Assembly (NCBI RefSeq): GCF_026230105.1
Contig: NC_079476.1
Location: forward strand, 455,209 to 519,208
Reading direction: 5' to 3'
Length of the DNA: 64,000 bases
Origin: Diorhabda sublineata
Taxonomy: Eukaryota > Arthropoda > Insecta > Coleoptera > Chrysomelidae
This document shows, piece after piece, positions 24,700 to 35,189 of this stretch (position 1 is the stretch's first letter; every line of letters begins with the position of its first letter). The notes below the pieces were generated by a model. That model was not told the origin of the DNA. It saw only the letters and a program-made list of their open reading frames with translations, and did no database searches. Made by a program: the position numbers and the translations under genes.

Positions 24700-25165
24700 T
24701 CTAATTTTTCCTCTTGCGATCTCTACAGCGTTGGAAATGTATTTATTATCCATTTATCCCGTTCTTTCATCTTTTTCTATCCTTTGATTCATTGTCTGTT
24801 GCCTTTGTAATTGCTATTTGTCCTTTCCATCCTTGCCAAATGTACAAATCCGTTTAAGATTCTCTTCTTGTGATGAGTTTTATTTGCTCTTCTTAATCTA
24901 TTAATTTGACTTTATTCCTATTTTTGCTTTTCATTTGTAGTTTTTCTTTCTCTTCTATCCAAATTTTTGTTCTTCCATCTTTCCGTGATTTTCTGCTATA
25001 ATTACGATGTCATCTGCATATATTAAGTTTATTGGGATCATGTCGAGGTATCCTCGTTCCTTTTTTAGTATTTCATCCATTGTGATCATCCACAATGAAA
25101 TAAATAAACTAAAATTTAAGTGATTGCACAAAATAGGACGATCATTTCCGATAAATGACAAAATT
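24700..25165 (-). mobile_element. LINE reverse transcriptase fragment with YADD box
   Basis: ISLWMITMDEILKKERGYLD then MIPINLIYADDIVIIAENHG is the palm of a non-LTR reverse transcriptase; YADD holds two catalytic aspartates. Sequence beyond (24950 downwards) continues with Lys-rich broken frames. Same broad type as the fragments at 16.4-18.0 kb. Confidence 0.82.
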
Positions 25166-25169
25166 CTCT

Positions 25170-25690
25170 ATCTATATTAGAGATTATGTTTTCTAAAACT
25201 GTAATTGAATTTATACCAACCCCCAAGTCGTACCAATAACATAACAAAAACTTTGGAGACAGCGTGGTACCATCTTGAATTTCATGATATAATGAAATTG
25301 ATCATCTATGTAGAAAATACTGTTATTATGTTGGATTTAGGACGGTGAATTTCTAAAGATAAGTACACAAAAAGCGGCCTAAGCTTTGTCTAGCCGACAA
25401 AATATTAAACTGAATGTTTGTACGTGATTAACTTAAAAAAAAATGTCTCGTTGGTGAGATATTCTTAAGATTTTCGATATTGAATAACAACTAAAAGGAG
25501 GTATAGCTATAGAAGGGGGTAGCTGAAGGATAATCACCAAGAGGTTGCGACAAACCTTCAGGGATCATTCAAAATTTACACCTGTACATAATTCAATTTA
25601 AAAGGTACTTTTATTAGTTCCGTCGAAGAGTTTTTAGTAATTTACTATATTTTTAAATAAATATTAAATATTGTCTACTGATAACCAAAT
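25170..25690. other. AT-rich sequence, nothing recognised
   Basis: No domain motif; no repeat boundary. Confidence 0.4.
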
Positions 25691-26130
25691 TATCGTCTTC
25701 TGAGTGATGTGTATGAAATTAGCTGTGGTGATTGTGACGGAACGTATATTGGGCAGACTAAGAGATCCGTTATTGTCCGGTTTTAAGAGCACATAGCTCA
25801 TTTGAAATATGGTTAAATAATAATTTGTTGCATAAATAAATGCATTTGAAACCATTGAAATTGCTAGATGTAAAAGCTAGTTATATACGGACAAAGGGCC
25901 AATTCTTTACAGCCCACTCAATAGTTTAGCAGTTAAGAAAGATTTCCGCCAAGGAGTTTTTTCCCGCTGGAATTAATTTTCGCGAGAGAAGGTTTATTGA
26001 TGGGAAAATTTTATATAAAACAGGAATGTCTAATCATTACATTTTAGTCATATTACATACAGTCTTTGAAGACGATAACTTGATTATCGAAACGTTCGTA
26101 AGACATAGTAATCGTTAATATTGGTGTAAA
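25690..26130 (+). mobile_element. Penelope-like retroelement, GIY-YIG endonuclease remnant
   Basis: At 25709 the + strand reads VYEISCGDCDGTYIGQTKRS then VIVRF-stop-EHIAHLKYG. This is the start of the GIY-YIG nuclease with its CxxC and YIGQT signature, as at the C-terminus of Penelope-like elements. Downstream (25945-26120) the reading AKEFFPAGINFRERRFIDGK, then FEDDNLIIETFVRHSNRYW, matches the - strand copy at 49855-50290. Confidence 0.78.
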
Positions 26131-26740
26131 CAGTGTATGAATATCTCCAACGGAAATTCCAGCGTACCATTTGAATATCTATTAATATAGATGAGAAACG
26201 ATTTATCGAAATCCCATATTTAACTTTTCGAATTTGCAACGAATGTGTCGAAGCTCGTTAAATCAACTTTTCTAAAAACGAGATAACTATGGTCGAAGTT
26301 TTGTTGCTATCTACACTTGATAAACAGTGTAATGAATAGTAACTGAAAATAATGATTTCAATTCAAGAGGCATACTTGTCAAAATTTTCGGTTAATCAAT
26401 CGTTTTAACAATCTTACAGGTATATTATTTTGGTCAGCAGTGGTTGTGTTGTCTTCGATATTAGATTGAATCATCATTATAATGAAACAATGGATAATTA
26501 ACAGCTATACCCGCACTAACTTTGTGATAAACTTTTTGAAAAGGTAGGAAAGAGTATTAGAACGAACTTCCACTAAATAAAATAGTATTACGAAGTCGCG
26601 AAATGGGTCCTTAGGCCGGCCCCATCCAGTGGAATTTAAAAGTTGGGCGAATTCGCGCAGCGTCTTTCATATTTTTCCTAATTAATCGTTAACTCTAGCA
26701 GTTGCCTTATATTGCTTAAGGTAATTGGTCCAATACGTCT
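26131..26740. other. AT-rich sequence, nothing recognised
   Basis: No coding motif or repeat boundary seen. Confidence 0.4.
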
Positions 26741-26760
26741 TGCCGTCGAACGTTGAGGCC

Positions 26761-27160
26761 TTATCTCTTCTGTTTTGAGTTGTGCTTGTATATTACTTCT
26801 CTTCTATTGGAATGTCTTTTGTTCTTAAATCTACCATCTTTTTCTTCGACTTTTTGATTTTCTCGTTTAACTGATTTTTCATCGTTGTCATCGCATTCTT
26901 TATTTTCGACGTCAGCGTCAATGATCTTCATAGTCGAAATATCTTGATATATTGACAAAAATATCATTGTTCAGAGTTGGAATATCTTCTTTAAAGCTGA
27001 CAGGCATATCGTCTTTCATGGTTGATTGATCTTCTCGTCAATACTAACCTAAATGTCGTTCTTCATTTCAGAAATTGATGAGATTAAATTGGAAGAGTCG
27101 TTCCTGGTACCCGTGGTATGACTTTTCCTGTTGAACGTCCCATTCTTTAAAGTTTTGCTT
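26761..27160 (-). pseudogene. decayed charged coding remnant
   Basis: A 68-codon frame (IIDADVENKECDDNDEKSVK, very acidic then basic) and upstream readings such as MKDDMPVSFKEDIPTLNND suggest a former low-complexity, charged protein. It resembles 22563-23250 in composition but not clearly in sequence. Function unknown. Confidence 0.25.
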
Positions 27161-27374
27161 AGTATGCATTATAATTTCCACATTTTCATAAATTCTTCAT
27201 TCCATCATATATTGCAAATTTTTTGCGAAAAAATAGATATGGATGCTTTCCTGAGAATAAACCAATTATATTTTGGCATTTCAATGAAAAATTTTGATAA
27301 ATCTAATTGATACCATGTAATGAATAATCCTTATTATGTTGTTAAACCAAAGTAGTTACTGCATCGAAATTATA

Positions 27375-28765
27375 ACGAGTGGATAAAAAATGTCAAACGG
27401 GTCCGTTCCTCCTTGTTCGCTTTGCGCGTGCGCTGCGTCTCGGCGGGTACTTTTGAAATAGTGTTTGTTCATTGGTAGAATATTATTTTTATTGATCAAA
27501 ACATTTCATGAAATTGAAATTTATTCGAAAAAACTTCAAATATAGCTTTGTTCTCATCTATTTTTTGTATATTATTCAGTTTGATTTTGATATTAATTTA
27601 CAATAACATCCTTCGATTACAATTTGAATTAGTTGGTGATTAATTTTGTTTCATTAAAATGTCGATATCAAAAATTGATATTTAATCAGAAAATTTTTTC
27701 GATAAAATTTGGATGGACTTTTGTTCTATGCACTATTTTTTTCTAAAATCAATTCAAACTGTTTTGATATTACTAACACATTGACAACATTCCCTTACAA
27801 TAAATTGGATTTATATTCATTTGTTAGTTTTGGAATTATAAAGTAAAGTATTAAATAAAGAAATTTGTGTATATTACTATTTTTTTTTTAATTCAGATTG
27901 TATAAATTTTTACAACAAATAACTTTTCCTTAACGTAACTATTTTTCTAGACTGTCATTAAAGTAGTATAGCCCTTGAATGAAAATTTACATACGAAAAT
28001 ATTCGAAAACTAAATATTTTCACACAACTCAGCATTAACCACGAAAATAGATTTGGAAAATTTGTATTTATTAATTAGATATTGAATTTGTATATGTACA
28101 TAGAAATCTGTAATACATACAAACATAACATTTAACAGAAATTACTTAAAAATCAGAATAATTTAGTTACAAAATACAAGTAAAATTGGTTATAAATCAG
28201 AAAGAATTAGTTATAAAATTGAAGTAAATTAGTTACAAGCCAAAATAAATTAGATGTAAACATTTGCATGAATTAAAATAATGCAGAACTTGTTGTCCAT
28301 TTGTGATAAAAATAAATATTTGCATGATTAAACTTACTCTAAACATGTTTCAGATTTTCCTTTATGTTTTATGTCTAATTAAATTGCTATAGAACGAGTT
28401 AAACATTCCTGATAAAGTAGGCATAAATTTGTGAGTTAATGTCCATTTTAGAATGCACTTCATTGCAATGCCTAGTTAAATTAGTCTTGCTGACGAACTT
28501 CCGATGACACTCAGGACAATTAAATAATCCAGTCTTCAATTCCTCTTAATTCCCACTTTCCATAATAAATAATTCTAATTCTTCTTTATTCTACTTTGAG
28601 GTTATAAAAAATTATATTTTAGTTAAGTAATATTATACATACAAAGTTTCTACCTGGGGCGTTTGACATTTGACAAGTGTTGACCGCGCAGACGACGTTA
28701 CGTTCCAGAGCATGCGCAAGCGAGCAAGGACGAACGGACCCGTTTGACATTTTTTATCCACTCGT
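27375..28765. mobile_element. 1391-bp DNA transposon with 8-bp target duplication
   Basis: The ends are inverted repeats: ACGAGTGGATAAAAAATGTC at 27375 continues identical to the reverse complement of the right end for 34 bp, and imperfectly for about 50 bp. The perfect 8-bp direct repeat AAATTATA flanks both ends (27367-27374 and 28766-28773). The termini are CpG-rich and the middle strongly AT-rich. An 8-bp duplication fits hAT, P or related superfamilies, but the ACGAGTGG start is not the usual hAT CAGGG. No transposase frame; non-autonomous. Confidence 0.88.
28399..28563 (-). pseudogene. C2H2 zinc-finger micro-frame inside the 1391-bp element
   Basis: From the ATG at 28563 the frame runs 55 codons, with one internal stop at codon 6, to a TAA at 28399. 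It contains a textbook C2H2 finger, C-x2-C-x12-H-x4-H (CPECHRKFVSKTNLTRHCNE then VH), with the hydrophobic Phe and Leu in place, preceded by KTGLFN. One finger alone is small for a DNA-binding protein. It may be a captured exon or the end of a former element-encoded protein. A single stop in otherwise clean coding sequence suggests recent loss, a sequencing difference, or a spliced exon starting downstream of the stop. Confidence 0.6.
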
Positions 28766-28773
28766 AAATTATA

Positions 28774-29480
28774 TACCAGTTTAGAGAAATTGTATAAATG
28801 AAATCAGCGATAATCAAATTAATAGCAAAAGCTATTTTCAACCAAACAACTAATTTATTTACGGTATCATTTTTCTCTTTATACCAATCTTTCTCTGTTG
28901 ATTTATTCACCAATTAATAAATCTGAAACAACTATAGCTCCCCCATCCAATTTAAGCCCTTAAGCCGATTTATATTTTTCTGACTATTATGCAAAATCTC
29001 GCAGATAAAGGTTCGCGGACGGGGGTTTGTCTAGTTAACGGCAAACGGTACCTAACCGATAAAAGCTCGTTGTTGTTTCCATTGATGATACCAGATCAAA
29101 CATCCACACGTGTCTGTGTTTGTTTGCTCTAATGATCGATATATCAATTGGAATAACGATAAGACTTCTTCATATGAGGGTGTTTTACCTTTACTATTAT
29201 TCATTCACCAGGTTAAAGAAAAAATTTTAATTACCGTAATAGCATTCGGGAAAAAACATTTTATTTTATTTGAGATATACAAAGGAACTAAATCGTTTTT
29301 CTTGGTTTGAAATAGTTCTTAGACAATCGTCGTGCAAATTCTGATTTCGCAGATTTTTAAAGGATTTAGAAACCGGTTTCAGACAGTTCACTCAGTCATA
29401 CGAAATATGGAAATGGAAATATATGTATGTCAAACTGATGATTGGTGATTGATGATGACATTGGCGTTGGTAGCAGTCAA
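28774..29480. other. AT-rich sequence, nothing recognised
   Basis: Frames at 28698-28913 and 29110-29310 have no motifs; the first overlaps the end of the transposon. Confidence 0.4.
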
Positions 29481-29484
29481 TAAA

Positions 29485-29905
29485 CAAATAATCAATAAAT
29501 AAATGGTTTAAATGCATCAATCGCTTCTTCAGGTGTAGAAAAATGTTTAGCTCGCAATGTATTTTTGATCTGTGGAAATTAGAACTCATTAGGTACTAAG
29601 CGAAGTACTGTACGTCGAATGAAACATCAATTAGATATTTGGACTGTTTTGTTTGACATGATGTCGTGGTATAGAACACGGTGGTTCGAGATGATGCTCC
29701 ATTACCTAAAGTCGAAGCTGTTGGTTTCATCCACGTCAAAAATTATCGCACGAAAATTTTTTTCACGTTTTTGACGGTTTTGATTGATGTTAAAATCAAT
29801 AGGATCAAATTTAGATCTAGTTAGCTATCGACTATTGCAACCGGAGGGCAACCAAGTTTTTCAAAAATATAATCAAATATTTGAAAAATGTATTAAGTAA
29901 TTTCA
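29485..29905 (-). mobile_element. mariner transposase C-terminal fragment
   Basis: The - strand reads LVPNEF then FPQIKNTLRAKHFSTPEEAI then DAFK near 29505-29600. This is the tail after the third catalytic Asp, of the lineage also present at 5430 and 54830. Upstream parts are heavily decayed. Confidence 0.65.
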
Positions 29906-29962
29906 AACTGATGTCCATTCTTACCGAGGTAAGTTAGCGTCTTCTATCCACTCATTTCTGAT

Positions 29963-30860
29963 GTGTGGTTCGATTTTGATGAAGTTTTCTTAAAAATCTT
30001 CATTTTTATGGTGAATTTACGAAAAAAATTATGGGAAACATCTCACCTGGAAATTTCATATAGCTTTATGATTTTAAATATCACCATAAACGTAATTCTT
30101 TGCAGTTCATATAATTTTTTTGTGTTAATCTACACAGATAAACAATATTTTGTAAATAAAAAAAGGAAAAATGTTTTTTTATTCATTTTTTATCTCAAAC
30201 AGTCAACCTCAGTGAGATAACATTTTTTTAATGGTGAAAATTTTCAATTTTTCAAAGTTAACTTTTAAGAAAATTTTTATAATTTTAATAATCACGTTTC
30301 TAAATCTTCTTGATTTTAGGTTTCTTCTGTTTCAAAATTAGTTTTTTTTAAATAATTTTTGAAAAATAGTTATAATTGACGTTTCGATTTTTGATAAAGA
30401 CTCAAAGAAAAGTCGAAACGACAATTTTATCTATTTTTCAAACATTATTTAAAAAAATTAATTTTGAAATAGAAGAGATCTAAAATCAAGAAGATCTAGA
30501 AACGTAAACATTTCAAAAGGTTTAAGAAATAAGAAATTAAAAAAATTTAATGATTACCTAATAAAAAACGATTATATATGAGAAAAGGTCATTTTCAAGA
30601 GAAATTGTTATTATTTTTAATTATGAAAACAAGATAAATCATCATTTTTGTATAAATTTTCTATAAATTTGTTTGTTTTTTTGTGTAGATTATGAAAGAG
30701 AATATAACAACAATTATACTCGAATGAGTGCATTTTCAAGAACGTTTTAAGCAATGAAACCAATTTAAATTTTAATTTTTTTCTTAATCCCATAATTGTT
30801 TTCATAAATCCGCCGTAAAAACAAAGATTTAAAAAAAATCATCGAAATCGGATGATTTTT
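29963..30860. mobile_element. long fold-back element, about 0.9 kb
   Basis: The inner arms are near perfect: ACGTTTCTAAATCTTCTTGA at 30294 pairs with the sequence ending at 30505, and GACGTTTCGA near 30379 pairs with TCGAAACG near 30412. Outer arms pair more loosely (CGATTTTGATGAAGTTTTCT near 29972 against the complement near 30840; AATCTACACA near 30128 against the complement near 30680). The loop is only about 25 bp. No coding content. Confidence 0.7.
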
Positions 30861-30864
30861 CAAT

Positions 30865-31520
30865 TTTCTAGAGTATAAAATTACAAATTTATGATAATTT
30901 TTACACATCCTGTAAAGTAATTTTTAGTAATTTTCTAATATCCTATCTCAACAAACTGAACCATTTGTCGAGGCTTTTATAGTATCTATATAACCTAAAA
31001 GTTATAAACTAGAAAGAATTTGCTCTCAAAACCTTTTTTTTTTTTTTTAATTGTAAAACTATCCCTTAGAGCACAAATTTCTCAATCCAAAAACAATAAA
31101 CACAGAAACTCGATGTTCTACTAATAGAGTTGTCTAGTATTTTGGTGTGATTGAAGGGCTACCCTAATTTTAGCGGTAGCACTTCAGCCCTTACGGTTCT
31201 TATCACTGTTTGCACTCAAGTCCCTTGATGGCCATCACGGTTATTTTGCCTTTGCTTCTGTAGTCTTGAGATAACAACAAATGACTGCTCACCCTTATTG
31301 GTTGTCTCTCCCTTCTGTTATGGGTTTCTTAGTCGACAACGACAAATTACATCTTTTTTTTCGAAGGGGATGAAATAAATTCATAGAACGAGATTTTATT
31401 GTTTCAAGATTATAATTTTTTCAAGAACTGACAATAAAAAAACAGAAAAAGTAAATATGTGATACTGAAACGTAATTTACATTTTTAATGATGCAGTCAA
31501 AATTAAAGGTTTTAAGTTCA
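30865..31520. other. AT-rich sequence with a GC-richer patch
   Basis: Bases 31140-31330 are less AT-rich (GAAGGGCTACCC, GCACTTCAGCCC) but show no frame or known motif. Confidence 0.4.
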
Positions 31521-31529
31521 ATGAAAAGA

Positions 31530-32480
31530 CATCTAAATGCGTCTAGGAGGATGGTCCCAAAAAAACCTGGTCTGACCTAAAGATGATGGTGGCTGCTTGA
31601 ACAATACTAATGTATTAGACGTCGTTTAGTATTTGTTTGACAGCCATCAATAGTGAATTTGGTAAACATGGAAAAAATTGGACATCGTTATATGATACTA
31701 TACTTTTATTTGGAAGGCTTTAGTCCAACCAATATAAAAGTTGAACCAGATTATCAAAAGTATAAGAGAAAATCCATGAAGAGGTACTGAATGATCTTCG
31801 ACTGAAAGTGGCATTTCCAAAAGGCCATATTAAATGAAAATTTGGACATGAGAAAGCTGTGCGCGAGATGGGTGTCGCGTTTGCTCACAATTGGAAAAAA
31901 CAGCGTCGTGAAGATGTTCCATCGAATGTTTCATAACATGAATGGAACGTGGGTCCATCATTTCACACCAGAAACAAAAAAAAACAACCGAAATAATAGA
32001 CTGAAAAGGGAGAACCGCCTCCAAAGAATGCAAAGACCGTTTTATCTGCAGGCGTCGGTTTTTTGGGATGCGCGTGAGATAATTTTCATTAACTTACATT
32101 AACGGCGAGTATTATGCAACATTTGAGAAAAGAAATCAAGCAAAAAAGGCCGCATTTGGTTAAGAAGAAAACGTTGTTTCATCAAGACAATGCACCAACT
32201 CACACTTTCGTTATAGCAATGTCAAAAATTGTTGAATTAAAGTTTGAATGCTACCTCATGCACCGTATTCGCCAGATTTAGCCCCACCGAACTATTTCCT
32301 GTTCCCAAAATTAACAGATGGTCAAAGATTTTCCAAAAACGAACCTAAAAGGAGAGTACGTTGAAAAATTTTTGTTTTTCTTTGTAGTATATCGTAGAAA
32401 TTTGTTACCAAATCTAATAAATATTGTCAAGTACTGGTGTGGATTATTTTCTATATTAATCCAAAGAAATAATTGACTTA
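31530..32480 (+). mobile_element. nearly full-length decayed mariner
   Basis: The element runs from a terminal block (AGGAGGATGGTCCC) through MEKIGHRYMILYFYLEGFSP (31670), DMRKLCARWVSRLLTIGKNS (31846), MNGTWVHHFTPETKKNN (first Asp region, with Asp lost), ASVFWDAREIIFIN (32050), KKTLFHQDNAP echoes (32160-32200) and an SPDLAPPNYFLFPKL-type stretch (32270-32310). The start, both helix-turn-helix regions and all three catalytic blocks can be traced, broken by stops and frameshifts. Confidence 0.85.
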
Positions 32481-32807
32481 ATACTGAAAACAATAACAGG
32501 AAGATGTACTCGATAATAAAATTACAGTGATTGGTTGAGATTTTGAAATATTGTTTTTATGTAGGCTGCAATTTCAAACAATGAGTTTTTTTATAGTCAG
32601 CGAAAATGAAGAGACAAGTTTAAAATGTACATAAATGAATATTTAATCCCACTTTACCGATGAAAGAGACAATGGGGTTTTGTTTCATCCGGAAATAAAT
32701 TTTTATCGGTGAGACAAAAATTAAATTCATAGAATATAATCATATAATAAACAGTCATTACTCGTTTCTTCCATAAAGATTCACAATATTAAAGATAGAG
32801 AGACCAG

Positions 32808-33020
32808 CAGGGCCGGATTAAGCTAGGGGCTTGGGGGGGCTATAGCCCCAGGTCCAAGAGGGCCCCATCATTTGGAAATCATTCTGTATTTTTTGATGTG
32901 TTGATACCACAAATCTAACGTATTGATATTATTTTGTGAGTTTTTCCGGGTTTCCGAATTCCTTAAGGGGCCCCCGTCATTATTTTAGCCCCGGGCCTTA
33001 TATATCTTAATCCAGCCCTG
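32808..33020. mobile_element. 213-bp hAT-type MITE with 8-bp target duplication
   Basis: It begins CAGGGCCGGATTAAG and ends CTTAATCCAGCCCTG, an inverted pair with one mismatch. Inner GGGGCT and AGCCCC tracts extend the fold. The direct repeat GAGACCAG flanks it exactly (32800-32807 and 33021-33028). CAGGG ends and an 8-bp duplication are the hallmarks of hAT elements. Confidence 0.9.
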
Positions 33021-33028
33021 GAGACCAG

Positions 33029-33578
33029 CATTACACTATTGGAAGAAAAGGAAAGGAATATTTAAAAGAAAATTTGTTAATTTCTTCTATTGCCGTCTCC
33101 ATCACTCGAAATTTCAACATCATTGCGATCAAATCTCAAAGCTACCTCGCTATCTCTATCTTCAACATTAGCTCTATGGGTTCTTCTCGCTTATCTCCAC
33201 TCAAATATGAAAGAATAATCTAAATTCAAAATTAGTGATGAAGAAGATGAAGACGAAAAACTAAACAAAGTTGCACGTGCCGAATTTCTAGAGCTGCGTA
33301 GCTCCGCTAAGATCTATAAGCTCGACATCCGCTTGTTTCGCTAACCCGAGAAAGAGTCAACTCACAGATCGATCTAACATCTTGCCTGGGTTTGTTTATT
33401 CGGAGGCGGTGTCATCAAATATCCAAAATGGAATGTAGAAGGACGTAGTTATGTTGGTTTTTCCTAAAATGTGCTAAAAGATTACATTACATGATTTTAG
33501 AAGGTTATGAAAGAATGGAGGTCAGTCGGGATATCTGTATTAAGTATTTATAAATGCGAGGGCATATGGAGGGGTCGC
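33029..33578. other. sequence without recognised genes
   Basis: Mixed composition, with a GC-richer stretch at 33270-33420. No frame of note. Confidence 0.4.
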
Positions 33579-33597
33579 CCCTAACCTAACCTAACCC
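33579..33597. repeat. short interstitial CCTAA repeat
   Basis: About three copies of CCTAA, the complement of the insect telomere unit TTAGG. Confidence 0.6.
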
Positions 33598-33888
33598 ATT
33601 TTGATAACTTTGAACCAATCGAATTCCTCGATCCGAACGCCGAAGATCTTGCTGTTCCTTTACGAGGAAATCCATCAGCTGTAGTTGGTTATCTTCAGAC
33701 TGCTGTAGAAGGCTTAGCACTTGAATTAAACGTTGGGATGTCATTAAGTACGATGCAAACTTTATTATATTGATCTTAAAAGTTATGTGTTTTGTCCAAA
33801 CAGTTACATTTGATCGAGAAAGTGATAAATCATCTAAAATATCAAAACGATTATATGTTTTCAAAGCTTCTATGGTACGAATCTTCAT
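33586..33888 (-). other. unidentified 100-codon frame
   Basis: The frame starts MKIRTIEALKTYNRF and ends in a helical, Gln-rich stretch (LQQSEDNQLQLMDFLVKEQQ then DLRRSDRG). The end resembles the coiled tail of Myb/SANT-like proteins carried by Harbinger transposons, but no Myb domain is visible upstream. Weak identification. Confidence 0.3.
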
Positions 33889-33899
33889 GATTGCTTTCC

Positions 33900-35185
33900 C
33901 AAGGATTTAAACAGCATAGAAACACTTAAATTGGATTCAATTTCTGAAAAATTGGTTCCCGTTTTTAAGAAAGGCAAGCTAAAACTCCTAATAGTTGACG
34001 TTAATCTTAATGGGTGTTTTGCTGCTTTCCTATCGCTGAGGAGAAAAACTACCACCTGTATATCTAAGGGTTATAAATAGAACAGGACTTCGATCTTGTT
34101 TTTTCATGTATCACAAATCTTGTTCTAACTACATTAAACAGTGATTTGTGATTAAATTGTAATGATTGAATCATCAAATTCAAATGATATCTTATAGTTT
34201 ACAATGCTCCGAATTGTTGTTGGGGAGAATAGAAGAAATGGCAGTCTATTTAACTCTATGGTTTATAACAAAGCAATAACTCAAGCTAGTTTTTGATATT
34301 TACAAAAATGACACTAACATCATTTTATCGTCGATTAATCCTTTCAATAAAAAATCTTCCTATAAGCTCGTTCATCGTAATCCAAAGGACGTTTTCCATT
34401 ATTTAATTTGCGAAGAGTTAATACCCAAAGATCCCTAGCGTATATGCCAATTAGCGATGATGTGATTTAAATCAAGAGTTTTTGATGTCAGTTCCTGTCC
34501 CTGCTGAAGCCTTATTAGGGTTAAGCAGAGGGTGGCAATCGAATAAAGATGATCGCCTTGATAATATTAATGACGGCCCATTAGGCTGATTGCCAGATAC
34601 GCTATCTTGTCAATTAGTAGATGCGTATTTTGGTATATGTTTTAGATCAAAATATCAACAGTCTCTCATCGTATAACGAAGCTGCCATTCAAGATGATTT
34701 TGCATTTTGTAAATGTATTATATGAAAAAATACAATGACACTTCAACTACAGCTAATACTCAAATTGATCGCATATTAATGACAAAACCTAGGACCTAAT
34801 ACTAGTTGAAGTGTTGATATTTTGACCGGCTTATTCACCAGATATACCGCCGTTAGATTTTTTTGTGTAAATATTATAACTTTAACTTTTCCTCAAGATG
34901 GAAATTGGAGGCCACCTGATTTTTGACGAAACGAAATTTAAAAGAAAAGAAAAATTTGAAATAATTAAACTAATTAAATTTGCATTAACTTCATATCCAA
35001 GATAGCGCAATTCAAACTTTTCCAATCAATTTAGACTAAGTGATAGATGACACAGAATTAATTAGCAATTTTATATAATATCGTCGAAGACTTGGATAAA
35101 CTAATAAAGATTGTAAAGATTTTAATGACAAATATAATAAAATATTCATTATTAAGTAAGGCTCTAATGACATTTTGACTTATAC
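33900..35185. other. possible decayed coding DNA on the + strand, family unknown
   Basis: Near 34490-34620 the + strand reads SVPVPAEALLGLSRGWQSNK then DDRLDNINDGPLG-stop-LPDTLSCQLV, which looks like real protein sequence with a single stop. Upstream, 33940-34430 gives shorter protein-like readings. No known domain could be assigned. Confidence 0.25.
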
Positions 35186-35189
35186 TGAC

